Origin: Aralia elata
Lineage: Eukaryota; Streptophyta; Magnoliopsida; Apiales; Araliaceae
Assembly (NCBI GenBank): GCA_034770075.1
Contig: JAVJAP010000214.1
Span: forward strand, 558,001 to 622,000
Direction: 5' to 3'
Length of the DNA: 64,000 nucleotides
This document shows, piece by piece, positions 21,779 to 33,119 of this stretch (its first letter is position 1; the number at the start of each line of letters is the position of its first letter). Made by a program: the position numbers and the translations under genes. Under the pieces are notes generated by a model. The model ran no database searches. It was not told the DNA's origin and saw only the letters and a program-made list of their open reading frames with translations.

Positions 21779-23598
21779 TGAAAGTAGTATGCACACAAGC
21801 CAATCATATTTGATATGATGTAGCATATACTTTGTAATCTTATTCATTTATTAATAAAAGAATTTATTATCTTAAAAGGCATTTTATATTATCTACATGG
21901 TGTTGTTATATTAAATGTGATAAACCCATAGTTTTGAGCAATGCTTTTAGAATCATGATAGTGATCATGCTAATGAGATCTAAATTCTAGATAGCTCACA
22001 AACTAAAATCGTTCCTAATCGTTGGATTACTAAAAAGGGGATTAGTGAATCTGGATAGATTAGTACATACGTTGCTTGCTCTTAAGAAGAGGATGATTGA
22101 TCTCATAATCATTTGTGTGGAGACACTAAAGTAAGTAGGTAAGTGCTTATTGAAGAATAAGTACACTGAACGTGGCTCGCTAAGGAATACCTAATGGAGT
22201 TTTACTTGCCTGTCAATAGGAATTCCTCTAGTGATAGTAGTACAAGTGATCCTTGGACTTGAGATCATCATAGTATCTTGTGTATGATGAGTTATGCTTT
22301 GACATGTCCCTTAAGACCTTTGGGGTATATCTAAAGGTATGGTTGGGTATAATAAGTTGTGTATGGAGATAGGTAAATGATCAACATAGAATCTACCACG
22401 TCTAGTAAAAGCTGTGAATGTCTTATGTGATTCGATAAATGACAACTCAGTAGTCCTTGGCCAAGGGAGAATGAAATTAGAAAGAAACTTCCAATTTGCA
22501 TTATTTAGAGTTGTGCATTTGGGAATCAAAATACATATAATTAAATAAAATAAGACTTGACAGTAAATCCATGTCTTATATTTAATTGGAACATTGTATG
22601 GTAGAAGGATTGAATTGTACGGTAACTATTCACTAAAAGGTTCTTTTATAATTAATGTTGAAATCTATATTATCTGGAAAGTCGTTGATTGCTAAGGGGA
22701 CTTACCCTTATTGTAGAATAAATATTATTTATTTAAATAAATTAAATAGTTTAATTTATTTATTTAAATAAGATTAGAATTGTTCTAATTGATTTATTCA
22801 CAACCGGTTTAATATGGAGAACCTAAAGGGTCACACCGCAAAAGGAAAATATTTATTTAAGAAGTAAATGGCATAATTGTAGTAATAAGTTAAGTCTATT
22901 TAATTTAGTCTATGGAGATAGAATAAATTAAATAGCTTAATATTTATTATTTAATATTTTGGAAATATTAAATATAAATTAATAAGAGGAGTCTTATTGT
23001 TATTATTACTATTACTATTATTTAATTCCTAATAGGGATTGGGAATTAATTAATAGAAGTACTCTCATATGAATTCATAATTGGATTAGGAGCATAATTA
23101 ATTAAAGGAGTTTAATTATAATAGAAACTCTAATCCTAAATAGTTTAGGGAAGGGTTATTCCTACATCTATAAATAAGAGGAATCTTATCATAGATTAGG
23201 GTTACACACTCTTGCATTAGATTGTGGAGAGTACTTGCAATTTCTGTAGAGATAGAAACTAGGGTTTTGCCAATACCCAACTTCTTGAATACCTATTCTT
23301 CCTTGGTGGATCACCTCTAGAGGCCAAACAATTGGGTGGCTAACGTTGATCAAAGGAAGGAATGTCATCGGTGAAATTCGAGGAGAACACGAAGGACTAG
23401 GAGTTGAACTTGTACCCGAGGAAGCTTTGATCTACGAGGGTATAATTCTTATTCTCTTTCTCTTTCGTTTAATTGATAATTGAACACAAGGATAGATCAT
23501 GGTGATGGTTTGTATTACAATTTTAAAACCCGTTTTATCACGCTTCCGCTCTATTTGTGTAATTTGATTGCATGCTTGCGTAATATACAAACCTAACA
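21779..23598 (+). repeat. 3' LTR of the copia element (1820 bp)
   Basis: Matches the 5' LTR end to end, TGAAAGTAG to CCTAACA, with scattered substitutions and small indels. TATA box copy at 23167-23176. No gene. Confidence 0.93.
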
Positions 23599-24330
23599 AT
23601 AACATGCTCTCCAAAACCCCCACGAATTCATATATTTATAGCATCGTTATCATACCATAAAATTAGGCCCGAATGTGCCTACTCAGAGTAGTTTTTATAC
23701 TTAGAAAAATTTCCAGATTTCTGAAATCTCCAGAAAACTTATTATTTACATAGCATTTCCCAAAATTCATAACTCATTCATTATAACTCCAATTATGCCC
23801 AAATTTGGACAGTGTGGACTCTATACTACATAGTATTTTAGAAAAATATAACATCTTCATAACGAATTCTCGAAAGCATAATTATAGAGGCTTAAATTAT
23901 CTCGTTCATCACAGTTTTTAACAAAATTCAATTTGGTAAAAACTCTTGATTTCACTTTCAAAATATGTTTAAACCATCCATATGATTCCAGTCATCTTAG
24001 AAATCATATTTACATACATCATAGCATCAAGCTTTACTCATTTTTTATTTTTTAAGCATTTAGGCATCTTTGAGGCATTTTATCAGACATCTAGCATGCG
24101 TAGCTTAAATCTTCAAATTTTAGTAGCATTTAGGCATGATTAAACCAAAAATTTTTGTTGTTATCATTGCTATAATCATCAATTATCATTACCACATCAA
24201 TACACAATCCAAACAATTTAATTACCTAATTATTAGGCATATTTTCATCATTTTCTTATGAACACAATAAAAGTTCATACTAACCTCTTGAATGAGTTCT
24301 TCCTCTTGAATTTAAGCTTGCTAATAAACA
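23599..24330 (-). repeat. LTR-like non-coding DNA
   Basis: No gene. AT-rich, with phrases such as TTCATAACTC..TTGGACA..GACTCTATACTAC that resemble chromovirus-type LTR sequence on the minus strand elsewhere in the window. Its edges cannot be set by eye. Confidence 0.35.
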
Positions 24331-25703
24331 TCTTCTTGCTTGTTAAATGTTGTTCGATTTCACAATCAACAATTACGTGCAAGTATACACGATCAACATG
24401 TAATAAAGTGATAAGATAGAGTGTCGAACAAACAAGAAATCTCTGTTTAATAATTCCCAACTACTAGTACTATATCAATTCAATTTTATTTAAACAATCG
24501 CAATTTGTGAGTAATGATTAAATAAATATATAAACTAAAATTAAAACAAGTACAAAGGTTGAAATTCAGATATTTAAAGGTTTAAGACTACAATATCCCC
24601 AATTATGCAATATAAACTAATTTATCTAACTCATCCAATTATTAAATTCAATAGAGTTGTTAACATGAATTTAACTTTATTTATAAACCCTTTTTCAAGT
24701 GATCAAATAAATTTATTCAACTCAATTAATTCTGCGATATTCCTATGCAAAACTAGAGAATTAAATTCATTAAGCACCAATTCCCAATAGTTACATGCAA
24801 CAAAGAGATATCTATTCCCAATAGTTACATGCAGCGAAGAGATATCCCTATTCACTTCACAACCCCAATTATTCATCACATGCAAATAATTAAGAATACA
24901 TGCTATCACATTCAGATCTAACCGTAGATTTCATCTTCCGAATTCATCTAAAGTATCCCGCTAATTGTTGATCAGGAAATTATTCAATAAACACAAAATA
25001 TGATAGACAACTCAATATGAAATAATAATTGGAATCAAATAGATAATTAATCCATAAACATAAAAGGTTCAATTGTAGCCTTAATTGCAAATTTAGTTCA
25101 TACTGAAAATAAAAACCAGAATCCTAAAATAAGCCATCATAATCAATTACAAATCTGAGATAGAAGATTAGGAAAAACTCAATAAGTTTCTTCAATCTTC
25201 CAATCACCAATCTGAACTCTTCACGATGCATTTCCAGTCTCCAATCTCCACGTTCAGTTCTGTAAATCAATCTTTACGTGTTTGTTAACGTCAGTGTGTA
25301 TGTCACCCTATTTCCATCTCTCTCTATCTCTTTTATTGTCTCTGAATTAATTTAGTAAAAAGAATCCAATTCCAACTCAACTTCCCGAAATAACTGATCC
25401 TTGTTATTATTTTTTCTTTTCCGCGCATTCTCGCCCCGACGAAGAAATTAAGCCTGCTGGAATCCGCCCTGGCGCAATCTCGCCCCGACGAGAAATTTAA
25501 GCCTGAGAAACTCGCCCAGGCGAAGACTCTGCTGAGAAATTACCAACTTGCCCTTTTTCTTCAAGTTTTCCTAATCTTTCCATCCAAAGCTGCTTCCTAC
25601 GAAATAAACACAAAAACAAGTAAAAAGATACTAAAACACTTAAGGATAGTAAAACAATAAGCCAAAGATATATCTAATTCGTAGGTATAAAACTCACTCA
25701 ACA
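24331..25703 (-). repeat. Probable 3' LTR of the Athila element
   Basis: On the minus strand, TGTTGAGTGAG follows the polypurine stretch GTTTGGGGGTATT. That is the usual Athila arrangement (CTTGAGGACAAG..GTTTGGGGG, then LTR). The far edge is a guess. It contains short GC-rich inverted repeats near 25429-25525 (for example TCTCGCCCCGACGAGA) and a duplicated ATAGTTACATGCA block near 24788-24840. No gene. Confidence 0.45.
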
Positions 25704-25716
25704 AATACCCCCAAAC
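25704..25716 (-). other. Polypurine tract of the Athila element
   Basis: Minus strand GTTTGGGGGTATT immediately before TGTTGAGTGAG, preceded by CTTGAGGACAAGTAAAG, the sequence usually seen upstream of the Athila 3' LTR. Confidence 0.5.
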
Positions 25717-26211
25717 TTAAGACTTTACTTGTCCTCAAGCAAAAAAACAATAAAAACAAAAACAAATAAACCAACCTATCTATATGAATACATATGCATG
25801 ACGTAATATGACCGAGCAATCACCCAACATAGATTATAAATATCAGGCCTCAGAGATCAGTAACTAACAATTCAGTAAGACTCTAAATTTATGCACCATC
25901 AAGAAATCAACTTATCACCAATATCATCTTACTTTCAACCCCCTTTTGTGTGTATGTGAATCCAAATATATCAAACTAGCGGAAAAAAACACTCAAAGAA
26001 GCTCAAGAAATCAAATGCATCAACAAAGATATCAAAAAGATTAGTATAATAACAAGAACTTTATATTCTTATCTTCCATAACTCAAAGCAAATACAAAAA
26101 ACATAACTAGAGGATCACAAGGTTATTTAAAACATTTAAGCCCCTTTTAAAACCCTTCCCCAGGAATTTAAACAATAATTTTTTTTTCTTTTAATTTTTT
26201 TTCTTTTTAGT

Positions 26212-26312
26212 GAGTGCGTTTTACGCTCCATCTCACTTTCCATTGAACGAGTGCGTTTTACGCTCCATCTCGTTGCATGTGTTTATGAGTGAGTGCGTTT
26301 TACGCTCCATCT
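26212..26312. repeat. Three GAGTGCGTTTTACGCTCCATCT direct repeats
   Basis: Copies begin at 26212, 26249 and 26290. Each contains a small dyad, GCGT-TTT-ACGC. They lie in the Athila 3' non-coding region. Confidence 0.9.
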
Positions 26313-27368
26313 CAACCCACCACATGATCCATTTTTCAACTGGGGAAGGTTCAAAATTGCCATTTTTCAGATTAACCAAGGTTTCCCCTAAATTATATTC
26401 TACCTCATATTGCACTTTAAGTTATGATCAGACAAAATACAGAGTTCACAAAATATCTTCCACAAACATTTAACATATAAACTTCCTCAAAGTTAAAACT
26501 AGCTCAACCAAATGGATATGTGCATAAAAGAATTAAAAGGTCTCAAGCTCGACAAAATCAAGAACAATCAAAATTCCTAATTTAGCACTCCTTATCCGTC
26601 TCGTTAAACTAATTAGCTAACAGATCAAAATTTTCATCATCAACCTTCCTTAAATGCTCTATATCAATTTATTGCTTGAGTGAACCTAAATATAATTTTA
26701 TATGTATGCGAATGCAAACAACTAACTATAACTAACTATAACTTTTTTTAAGATATACGGGGACATTAACTATGATGCATTCTACGAAACTATCTAACAT
26801 GATCCATGTAGAATAATGTAACTAATGATATACAAAATAAACTAGAATACCAAGCAAACACCCCCAAACTCAGAATAAGCAATGTCCTCATTGATTAAGA
26901 AATAAAGAAATTAAAACGGAGCACTCCCTTGATTGGTCAAGCGTCGTGCTCGACATGCTCATTATCCGAATCTGAGGAACTTACAACTGTTCTATCTGAA
27001 GGAATTCGTGTAAGATGAAGTAGAAGTAATGTGTGGACTGGTGTCTTCAATTTGGTGATAAACCCTAGTAATCATTCACTTGGAGAAGCAAAACCCGTGT
27101 ATAGTTGTAGTAGCGAAGAGAAAAAATCGTGATGCTTCAAAGGGTGAAGAAAACGTAGAAGTTTTGGTAAGAGAACAAGCTATGGGGTTTGCGTTTGGGG
27201 AAGGTTGGAATGCTTCGTGCTTTGAAGTTGAATCCGAGAAAGAGTGGGATAGAGAGGGTTTGGGTCAAGCTTGGGAGGGTTTTGGGTTGAAACAAATCTA
27301 ACTTGGATAGGATTTAAAGAACTGAAATCCGTCGTCTGCGTTGGGCCGAAGTTAATTGAACTAGGAAT

Positions 27369-27496
27369 CTCGCCAGGGCGAAGATGGACAGAGGGGTATC
27401 GGCCGGGGCGAGCTCAGACGGCGCTGAGGCGAATATGGACAAAGAGGTTCTCGCCGGGGCGAGTTCCTCCTGCCTTTTTTTCTCGCCGGGGCGAGA
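27369..27496. repeat. CTCGCC-GGGG-CGAG hairpin cluster
   Basis: CTCGCCGGGGCGAG occurs at 27450 and inside TCTCGCCGGGGCGAGA at 27481. Imperfect forms are at 27369 (CTCGCCAGGGCGA) and 27400-27432. They are separated by unrelated sequence. Confidence 0.85.
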
Positions 27497-27771
27497 TCCC
27501 CTGTTTTTGAAATTTTAATTTTTTTCAAGTTTTCTGCACTTCTTCCTTCCCAATACCTTTCCCCTGTAATAAGGCAACATGACATGGGTTAGTACAACAT
27601 TTGTAGAGCATAAGAGACTTGCAAAGTATCTAAAATCTTAGAAATTAGCTATTAACTATCCTAACTAAATGCAAAAATATAGAAAACTGAAATAAATGAA
27701 ACTAAACAAGGATTGGGTTACCTCCCATCGAGCGCTTGGTTTATAGTCGTCAGCCCGACTTTCTTTCATTC

Positions 27772-28509
27772 TTAACCTGAATTAAATTTAAGCTTGGAGA
27801 ACCGCTTCACAATCCAACGCTTGGTTTTGTCCCTATACCGTTTGACTTTTCTATGAGATCGAACCCCCCCAAACTTGAATTGATCTGCCTTGTTCATTCG
27901 AACTACCCTTTCCCCTTCTACTTCTTCCTTGAATCCACCTACGGCTGCACTGATCCGAAAGCATTCTTCATGACCAATTAGGATCTCTAATGCCTTGAAA
28001 ACCTTAAATGTCACTTGATCATCTTGGACTCTCATAGTTAGTTCGCCTTTTTGCACATCGATGAGAGTTCTACCCGTGGCTAAGACTGGACATCCAAGTA
28101 TTATCGGTATTTCCTTATCCTCTTCGTAATCCAATATGATGAAGTCAGCCGGGAAGATGAACTTATCAACCTTAACTAGAATGTCTTCCACAATACCCTT
28201 TGGGTATGTCACTGACCTGTCTGCTAACTATAGGCTAATATTCATCGGTTTTGGTGCCTTTAATCCTAGCTGAGCGTAAACTGATAACGACATTAAGTTG
28301 ATACTTGCTCCTAAATCACACAATGCCTTTCCAGAAAACTGATTACCAATCGTGCACGGGATCGTGAAGCTTCAAGGATCTTTCAACTTTAGGGGTAATT
28401 TCTTCTGCAAAATGGCACTACATTCCTCTGTTAATGCCACAGTCTCAAATTCTCCCAATTTCCTTTTTTTAGATAAAATTTCCTTCATAAACTTGACGTG
28501 ACTCAGCAT
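27772..28509 (-). pseudogene. Athila protease region
   Basis: The minus-strand frame reads through retropepsin features of Athila: CDLGASINLM (active-site D), then TYPKGIVEDILVKVDKFIFPADF and the IILG(C)PVLATG flap/strand. It continues to a basic tail ending at 27772 and stops. In-frame stops lie where conserved Gln or Gly codons are expected (just after the gag end, near 28376 and near 28230). The tail after QVTFKVFKA is not one I recognise. RT should follow and does not, so this is a deletion derivative. Confidence 0.75.
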
Positions 28510-30073
28510 TTACTCCAAAGCTTCGGCAAATGGAATGTTGACGTGGAGCTTTTTAAATACCTCAAGAAACTTTGAGAACTGCTTTTCTAATTTCAATTTT
28601 TGGAGTTTCTGCGGAAATGGTACTGGAGGCACAATAGTACTTTGCTTGCCTCCATTAGGCGTCGCATCTAAGCTTACATCTCTCGTCTTAATAGTCTCCT
28701 CGTCCTCACACTTCTCCTTGTCTAACTCTTTCTCCTTCGAGGGTTCCTGATCTGAACTATTATCAATGACCACTGGAAACTCCTTCCCACTTCGTAAAGT
28801 TATAGCCTTGCAGTATTCATTTCCATCCCTCTTCGGGTTAACTTCAGTATTGCTCGGCAACGCTCCTGGAGGACCGACATTGAGAGCATGAGCTAACTGT
28901 CCCATCTAGTTCTCTAAATTCCTTATTGACACTGCTTGGCTTTTCACGTTCAGGTCCACTTGATTCAACAACCGATCTTAATCATTCATTCTCCTTTCCG
29001 TAGTTGTAATGAATTTTGTTAATGCATCCTCCAAACTTGGTTTCCTCTCAGCCTATTATGGAAATTGATTTTGGAAACCTGGTGGATTTTGTGGCCTTGA
29101 AGCTTGAGTTTGAGCCTGAATATTATTACTCCAAGAGAGACTCGGATGATTCCTCCATTCCGGATTGTAAGTATTTTGATATGGTTTTTGCGGTCTGTTA
29201 TAACTCCCCAAGAACTGTACTGACTCCATACTGATGGCACAATGATCCGTAAAATGATTTTCTGCACACAATTCACAAATCATAGCCACTTGTGAAGTTG
29301 CTTGTGGTCCCCATGTTTCGATCTTTCTAGTTAATGCAGCTACCTGTGCGGATAAGGTTGTTACTGCATCTATTTCTAATTTTTCAACTACTTTCGGTGC
29401 ATTTCCCCTTGTTGTAGGCAACTGGTAGTTGTTAGCAGCCATACTTCTAATAACTGGTAAACATCCTCAAAATTCTTTCCCATGATAGCGCCTCCAGCCG
29501 ATGCATCAATACTAGTTCTTATGAACCCATGCAATCCATTGTTGAACGTTTGTACCTGCAACCATTTTGGGATCCCATGATGTGGACACTTCTAAAACAA
29601 ATCTTTAAACCTTTCCACGCCTCATACAATGTTTCTGAATCAAGTTGATTGAATGAGGTAATGTCGTTCCTCAATTTCGCCATTTTCGCTGGTGGAAAGA
29701 ACTTAGCAAGAAACTTTTGAGCTAAATCATTCCATGTAGTAATTGAGCCCGACGGCAAAGAGTGCAACCAACTTTTCACCTTATCGCATAGTGTAAAAGG
29801 GAAAAGTCTCAATCTCACTGCCTCCTCCATAACATTATTGAACTTGAAGGTGTCACAGATTTCCATGAAGCTTACGAGATGTTCATTTGGATCATCACTC
29901 GGACCACCCCCAAACTGCACTGAATTTTGTAACATCTGAATGGTTCCTGGTTTGATCTCAAAACTGTTTGCATTGATAGCAGGCCTCCGAATACTGGATT
30001 GTATGTCTGTCACCAACGGCATTGCATAATCCCGTAGTGATTTTTGTTCTTCTACAGCCATGGTTTCTTGCAT
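28510..30073 (-). pseudogene. gag: Athila gag, broken
   Basis: Starts with MQETMAVEEQKSLRDYA at 30073. Residues about 60-170 are a Ty3/gypsy retrotransposon gag domain (FMEICDTFKFN, LFPFTLCDKVKSWL, TTWNDLAQKFLAKFFPP). A frameshift between about 29520 and 29450 moves to another frame, which carries a zinc-knuckle-like ICELC..HFTDHC at about 29275 and a Gln/Pro/Asn-rich region ending at 29056. The last block (GALPSNTEVNPK, AITLRSGKE, PFPQKLQKLKLEKQF, INIPFAEALE) is typical for Athila. It is broken by one frameshift and nonsense codons. Confidence 0.85.
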
Positions 30074-31501
30074 TTCAGTTTCCTCTGCTAGTTTTTCTGT
30101 CGTCTATGTTTCTTCACCAGGTAATTTCAGTTTTTAAAACTTCCTTTCGATATCGTTTGTGTACAGCAAAAGTTGTGAGCCCCTAAATCCAGGTTACCCA
30201 AACCGCGGACCTGGTTCGTCACTATCTAATACATATGTCATACAATTGATAACTTACAACGGAAATAAAGGAATATTTACATTGATATAACATAAATAAT
30301 CCTGTCCCAAGTCTCGAAACCAAAACTTCTATAAAACATAACTTAATACATAAGGGTAATTAAGTCTTAATACATCACAAAAGTCAACGAGTCTTAGTAC
30401 ATAATCAAAATGGTAATATTAACGGTACAAAGCTAATCAGTAGCTATGCCTTTGCCTTTATCCTTCCCTGAGCTTTCACCACGAGCTCCACTAACTGAAA
30501 TATTTTAAGGAAAGCAAAGGTGAGCAATAATTTTGCTCTGCAAGTATAATAACAATAATCGTGAATCATCAAATGAATACTTTATGGCTTACAAGGATCA
30601 AGAGATTAAAAGATAGCTCTAGAATTTTCACAATCTCAACGAATGGTCTCTTTAACATAATTGTAGGGCCTCAATGGACCAATGATTTCAATGTTTCTAA
30701 ATAGAGGAAATATTCTATACTGAGTGGTCATCATGACACTAAAATTTTACTAGAATTACCAGAATTTCATCTAATAACCCAACATACTAATACACTAGGT
30801 GATCAGCCTAATGTACCCGGTGTTATGCATAACCTCTTTTACATACTGTTCGTGCGCGTGTCGGTTCCCCGACATACATACTGTTTCCTCTGCTACGAGG
30901 GTTGTTCATCTCAGCTTTACATAGGAATCCAAACCAAACAATTTGATCGGATAAATTTACTTAACAACAATGATGATTAAACATACGTCTAGCCGAAACA
31001 ATTGGCTTTGACATCTATCTTATGCAGTTCATGGAATATAGAACTTGAAAGCTTTAATAACATGCATTAAAGCATAGTTAAATAACATGAATGATTATCA
31101 GTTCATTCTAAGAACATCTGTAATATAACAATGATTGAAGTAAAGGAACCTGTACAGAATATCTTGAATAAGATAAGAAACTCGCTTAATGAAGTAATAC
31201 TTGCAACAATATACAACATTTGTATAGGATAGGAAACTTGCTCAACACAAGGGTTAGACAAGCGTTAGGAAACTTGCTTAACACATACCTGTTTGCACGA
31301 AATAAAAATAGTGCATAAGGTTTAGAAACTTGCCCAACACAAGGGTTAGACAAAGGTTAAAGAACAACTTGCATTCAATATTACAACACACGCTCCTTAA
31401 TATCCTATTCGTATAACAATTAGTCACATAAAGAGTAGGTTCAAAATAGACGTTGCATTACTAAAACACATTAATTGACCTACGACTACCTAGTCGGGGG
31501 T

Positions 31502-31546
31502 CTCGCTCCCCGGTGAGCGAGCGACTGCCTAGCTCGCCGGTGAGCT
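31502..31546. repeat. Two GC hairpins
   Basis: CTCGCT-CCCCGGTG-AGCGAG at 31502-31521 and AGCTCGCCGGTGAGCT at 31531-31546. The arms share a theme but differ in sequence. Confidence 0.8.
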
Positions 31547-31809
31547 GGCTGGGGTCTAAGGGGACAGCGCCCCCTGGAAACCAAATGTGAGTTGCATCCA
31601 GGTTACTCAATTTACGCCTTAAGACAATACGAAGTTGGTTGACATTCAATAAATAATTAAGCAATTAAGGTTAAGGTTTAAGAAGGTATAAATAACTAAC
31701 TTGTTTAATCATTTAGGACAGAAGTGTAAGTGTTGGACCCATTGAACAAGTTTACTAGGTCCGACCAGACCGGACCCGGTCTGACTGACCCGACCCAGGT
31801 CGGACACGG

Positions 31810-32150
31810 GGTTGGCGCTGCGGCATGACGCGTAATACTAGTTCCCACGCTGCGGCGCGAGACCCGTGCTTTACACATGATGGGCTTGACGCTGCAGCGT
31901 CACACTTGGTGTTTGGGTCTCACGCTGCGGCGTGAGTCCCGGTCTCTTCCTGACAGGCTTCACGCTATGGCGTGAGCCTTAGTCCTTGGACCTCACGCTG
32001 CGGCATGAGTCCCGTGTCGTTTCCTGCCAAGTGGCGTCGCTGCGGCGCCACGTTCAAAGCTTGTAGGTCACGCTGCGGCGTGAGCCCCCTTCATTCCCTG
32101 GATAGGCCACACTGCAGTGTGAGTTATTGGCGCTACAGCGTCAACCATCC
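31810..32150. repeat. Cluster of about ten CACGCTGCGGCGTG-type hairpins
   Basis: About ten units around a CTGCGG/CTGCAG core. Arms include CACGC/GCGTG (several), GACGC/GCGTC near 31890 and CACAC/GTGTG near 32110. Sequence between units is unrelated. Lies in the chromovirus-type LTR. Confidence 0.85.
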
Positions 32151-33119
32151 AGTGGCCGGATTCTGGGCTTTTGCCCAGTTCGCGACCTCGACCTCTTTCG
32201 ACTCCAACCTTCATAACTTCTCCTATACACAAGCAAATTGGTCCATTTCAGACTCTATGGACTCCTAATTCATAGGGCTACAACATATCAAAAATTTAGA
32301 AATACCCATAAATATTAACATGACCAATATTTGAGCCAAAGCACAAAATGAAAACTCTATTTTCGTGTTCTTGGTGTTCTTCACCAAAATTAATACCAAA
32401 TCTTCGTTATAACTCCTTTTAGCTCCATTCCAACTGGGTTATGAAGATAATCCATCGAACTACAATATTACAACATCAATTAGACCAAACAATTTCTCAA
32501 TCAAAGCTTCATAGTCCTCTAATTCCTCTGAAAGTCATTTTGTCCAAAAAGTCCAAAGTTCCATCCTTTAAGCCAAGGTTCAGATCATTCATTGATTTCG
32601 TTCCACTTTGAGGTTATTAATAGCTTACAAGATGTCTTGGCAACAATAAAAATCAACCACAACCAACAATTATAACAACAATTGTAAGAAATGCTCAAAC
32701 CCAATGGTTTGAGCTCAAGAACACATAGAACTCGAAAATCCTATCAAAATCACATGGAATGAATTTATTAGTTGATTGTTTACCTTGTAAATCCCTTCTA
32801 GTTGCTAAGAAATTGTTAGGTTCGATTGAATTGAGCTCCTCTTCCCTTCTCCCGTTCTCTTGGCTTCTTGTTCTTCCGCGTTCTTCTTCTTCTTTTCTTA
32901 TTCCTCTGTTTCTTCTTTGTTCGCCCTTCTTCTTCTTCAATGCTCTCTCTCACTCTCAATATCTGCAGCACTCTCACACTCAATCTCTCTCTATATTTTT
33001 CCAGTAATTTCAAAATAGAATGCTAGAGGGAAGAAGGCTGACAATGGAAATGGAGGAGTGAAGGGAGCTGGTGGCTTTGGGTGAATGAGAGGGAGTGGCT
33101 CAAGAAAGTTCAGCAATTA

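Larger units (their letters stand above)
14257..23598 (+). mobile_element. Ty1/copia retrotransposon with both LTRs, probably Tork-like, defective
   Basis: Two LTRs of 1822 and 1820 bp flank a primer-binding site, a 1.7-kb leader, gag, protease, integrase, RT, RNase H and a polypurine tract. Domain order INT before RT defines copia. The gag and integrase style resembles the Tork/Tnt1 group, judged by eye. No 5-bp target duplication is visible (GTTTT before, ATAAC after), so one flank has probably been rearranged. The LTRs differ at scattered sites, so it is not recent. Several stops and one frameshift disable pol. Confidence 0.9.
25704..27771 (-). other. Athila 3' non-coding region
   Basis: About 2 kb with no convincing gene. 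Holds three GAGTGCGTTTTACGCTC repeats near 26212-26312, a second CCCCCAAACTC purine-tract-like site near 26868, and CTCGCC..GGCGAG hairpins at 27369-27496. Open frames on the plus strand in this stretch have no recognisable similarity. Confidence 0.55.
24331..30173 (-). mobile_element. Athila-lineage Ty3/gypsy element, minus strand, missing RT-RNase H-INT
   Basis: On the minus strand: gag (30073 down to 28510), protease (to 27772), a long 3' non-coding region, a polypurine tract next to 25703, and an LTR. The gag and protease motifs are those of Athila. RT, RNase H and integrase, which would add several kb, are absent: the protease frame ends and is followed within 60 bp by the GGGAGGTAACCC-type sequence usually found downstream of integrase. 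The 5' end is cut at 30174 by another LTR; the distal LTR edge is uncertain. Confidence 0.7.
30174..33119 (-). repeat. Minus-strand chromovirus-type LTR
   Basis: The plus-strand left edge TGTGAGCCCCTAAATCC is the reverse complement of an LTR 3' end and resembles the edge at 63516 (TGTGACGCCCCCAAATCC). The start is lost near 33119. Two features support minus orientation: the GGCAAAGGC block is reversed relative to the plus LTR at 33120-35335, and the purine-rich leader is reversed (the pyrimidine run at 32870-33000). Contains AGGAAACTTGC repeats (31180-31330) and GC hairpin clusters at 31502-31546 and 31810-32150. No gene. Confidence 0.6.

Noticed and set aside
14252..23603. Target-site duplication for the copia element
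   Set aside because: GTTTT before and ATAAC after do not match, so none is claimed.
27080..27510. Two plus-strand frames of 73 and 79 codons
   Set aside because: Lie in the Athila 3' non-coding region, opposite to the element; no family resemblance and part is hairpin repeat.
31972..32268. 98-codon plus-strand frame
   Set aside because: Runs through the GC hairpin cluster in an LTR; no recognisable protein.
32695..33013. Glu/Lys/Arg-rich minus-strand and Ser/Leu-rich plus-strand frames
   Set aside because: Products of a long pyrimidine-rich (CTT)n leader tract in an LTR.
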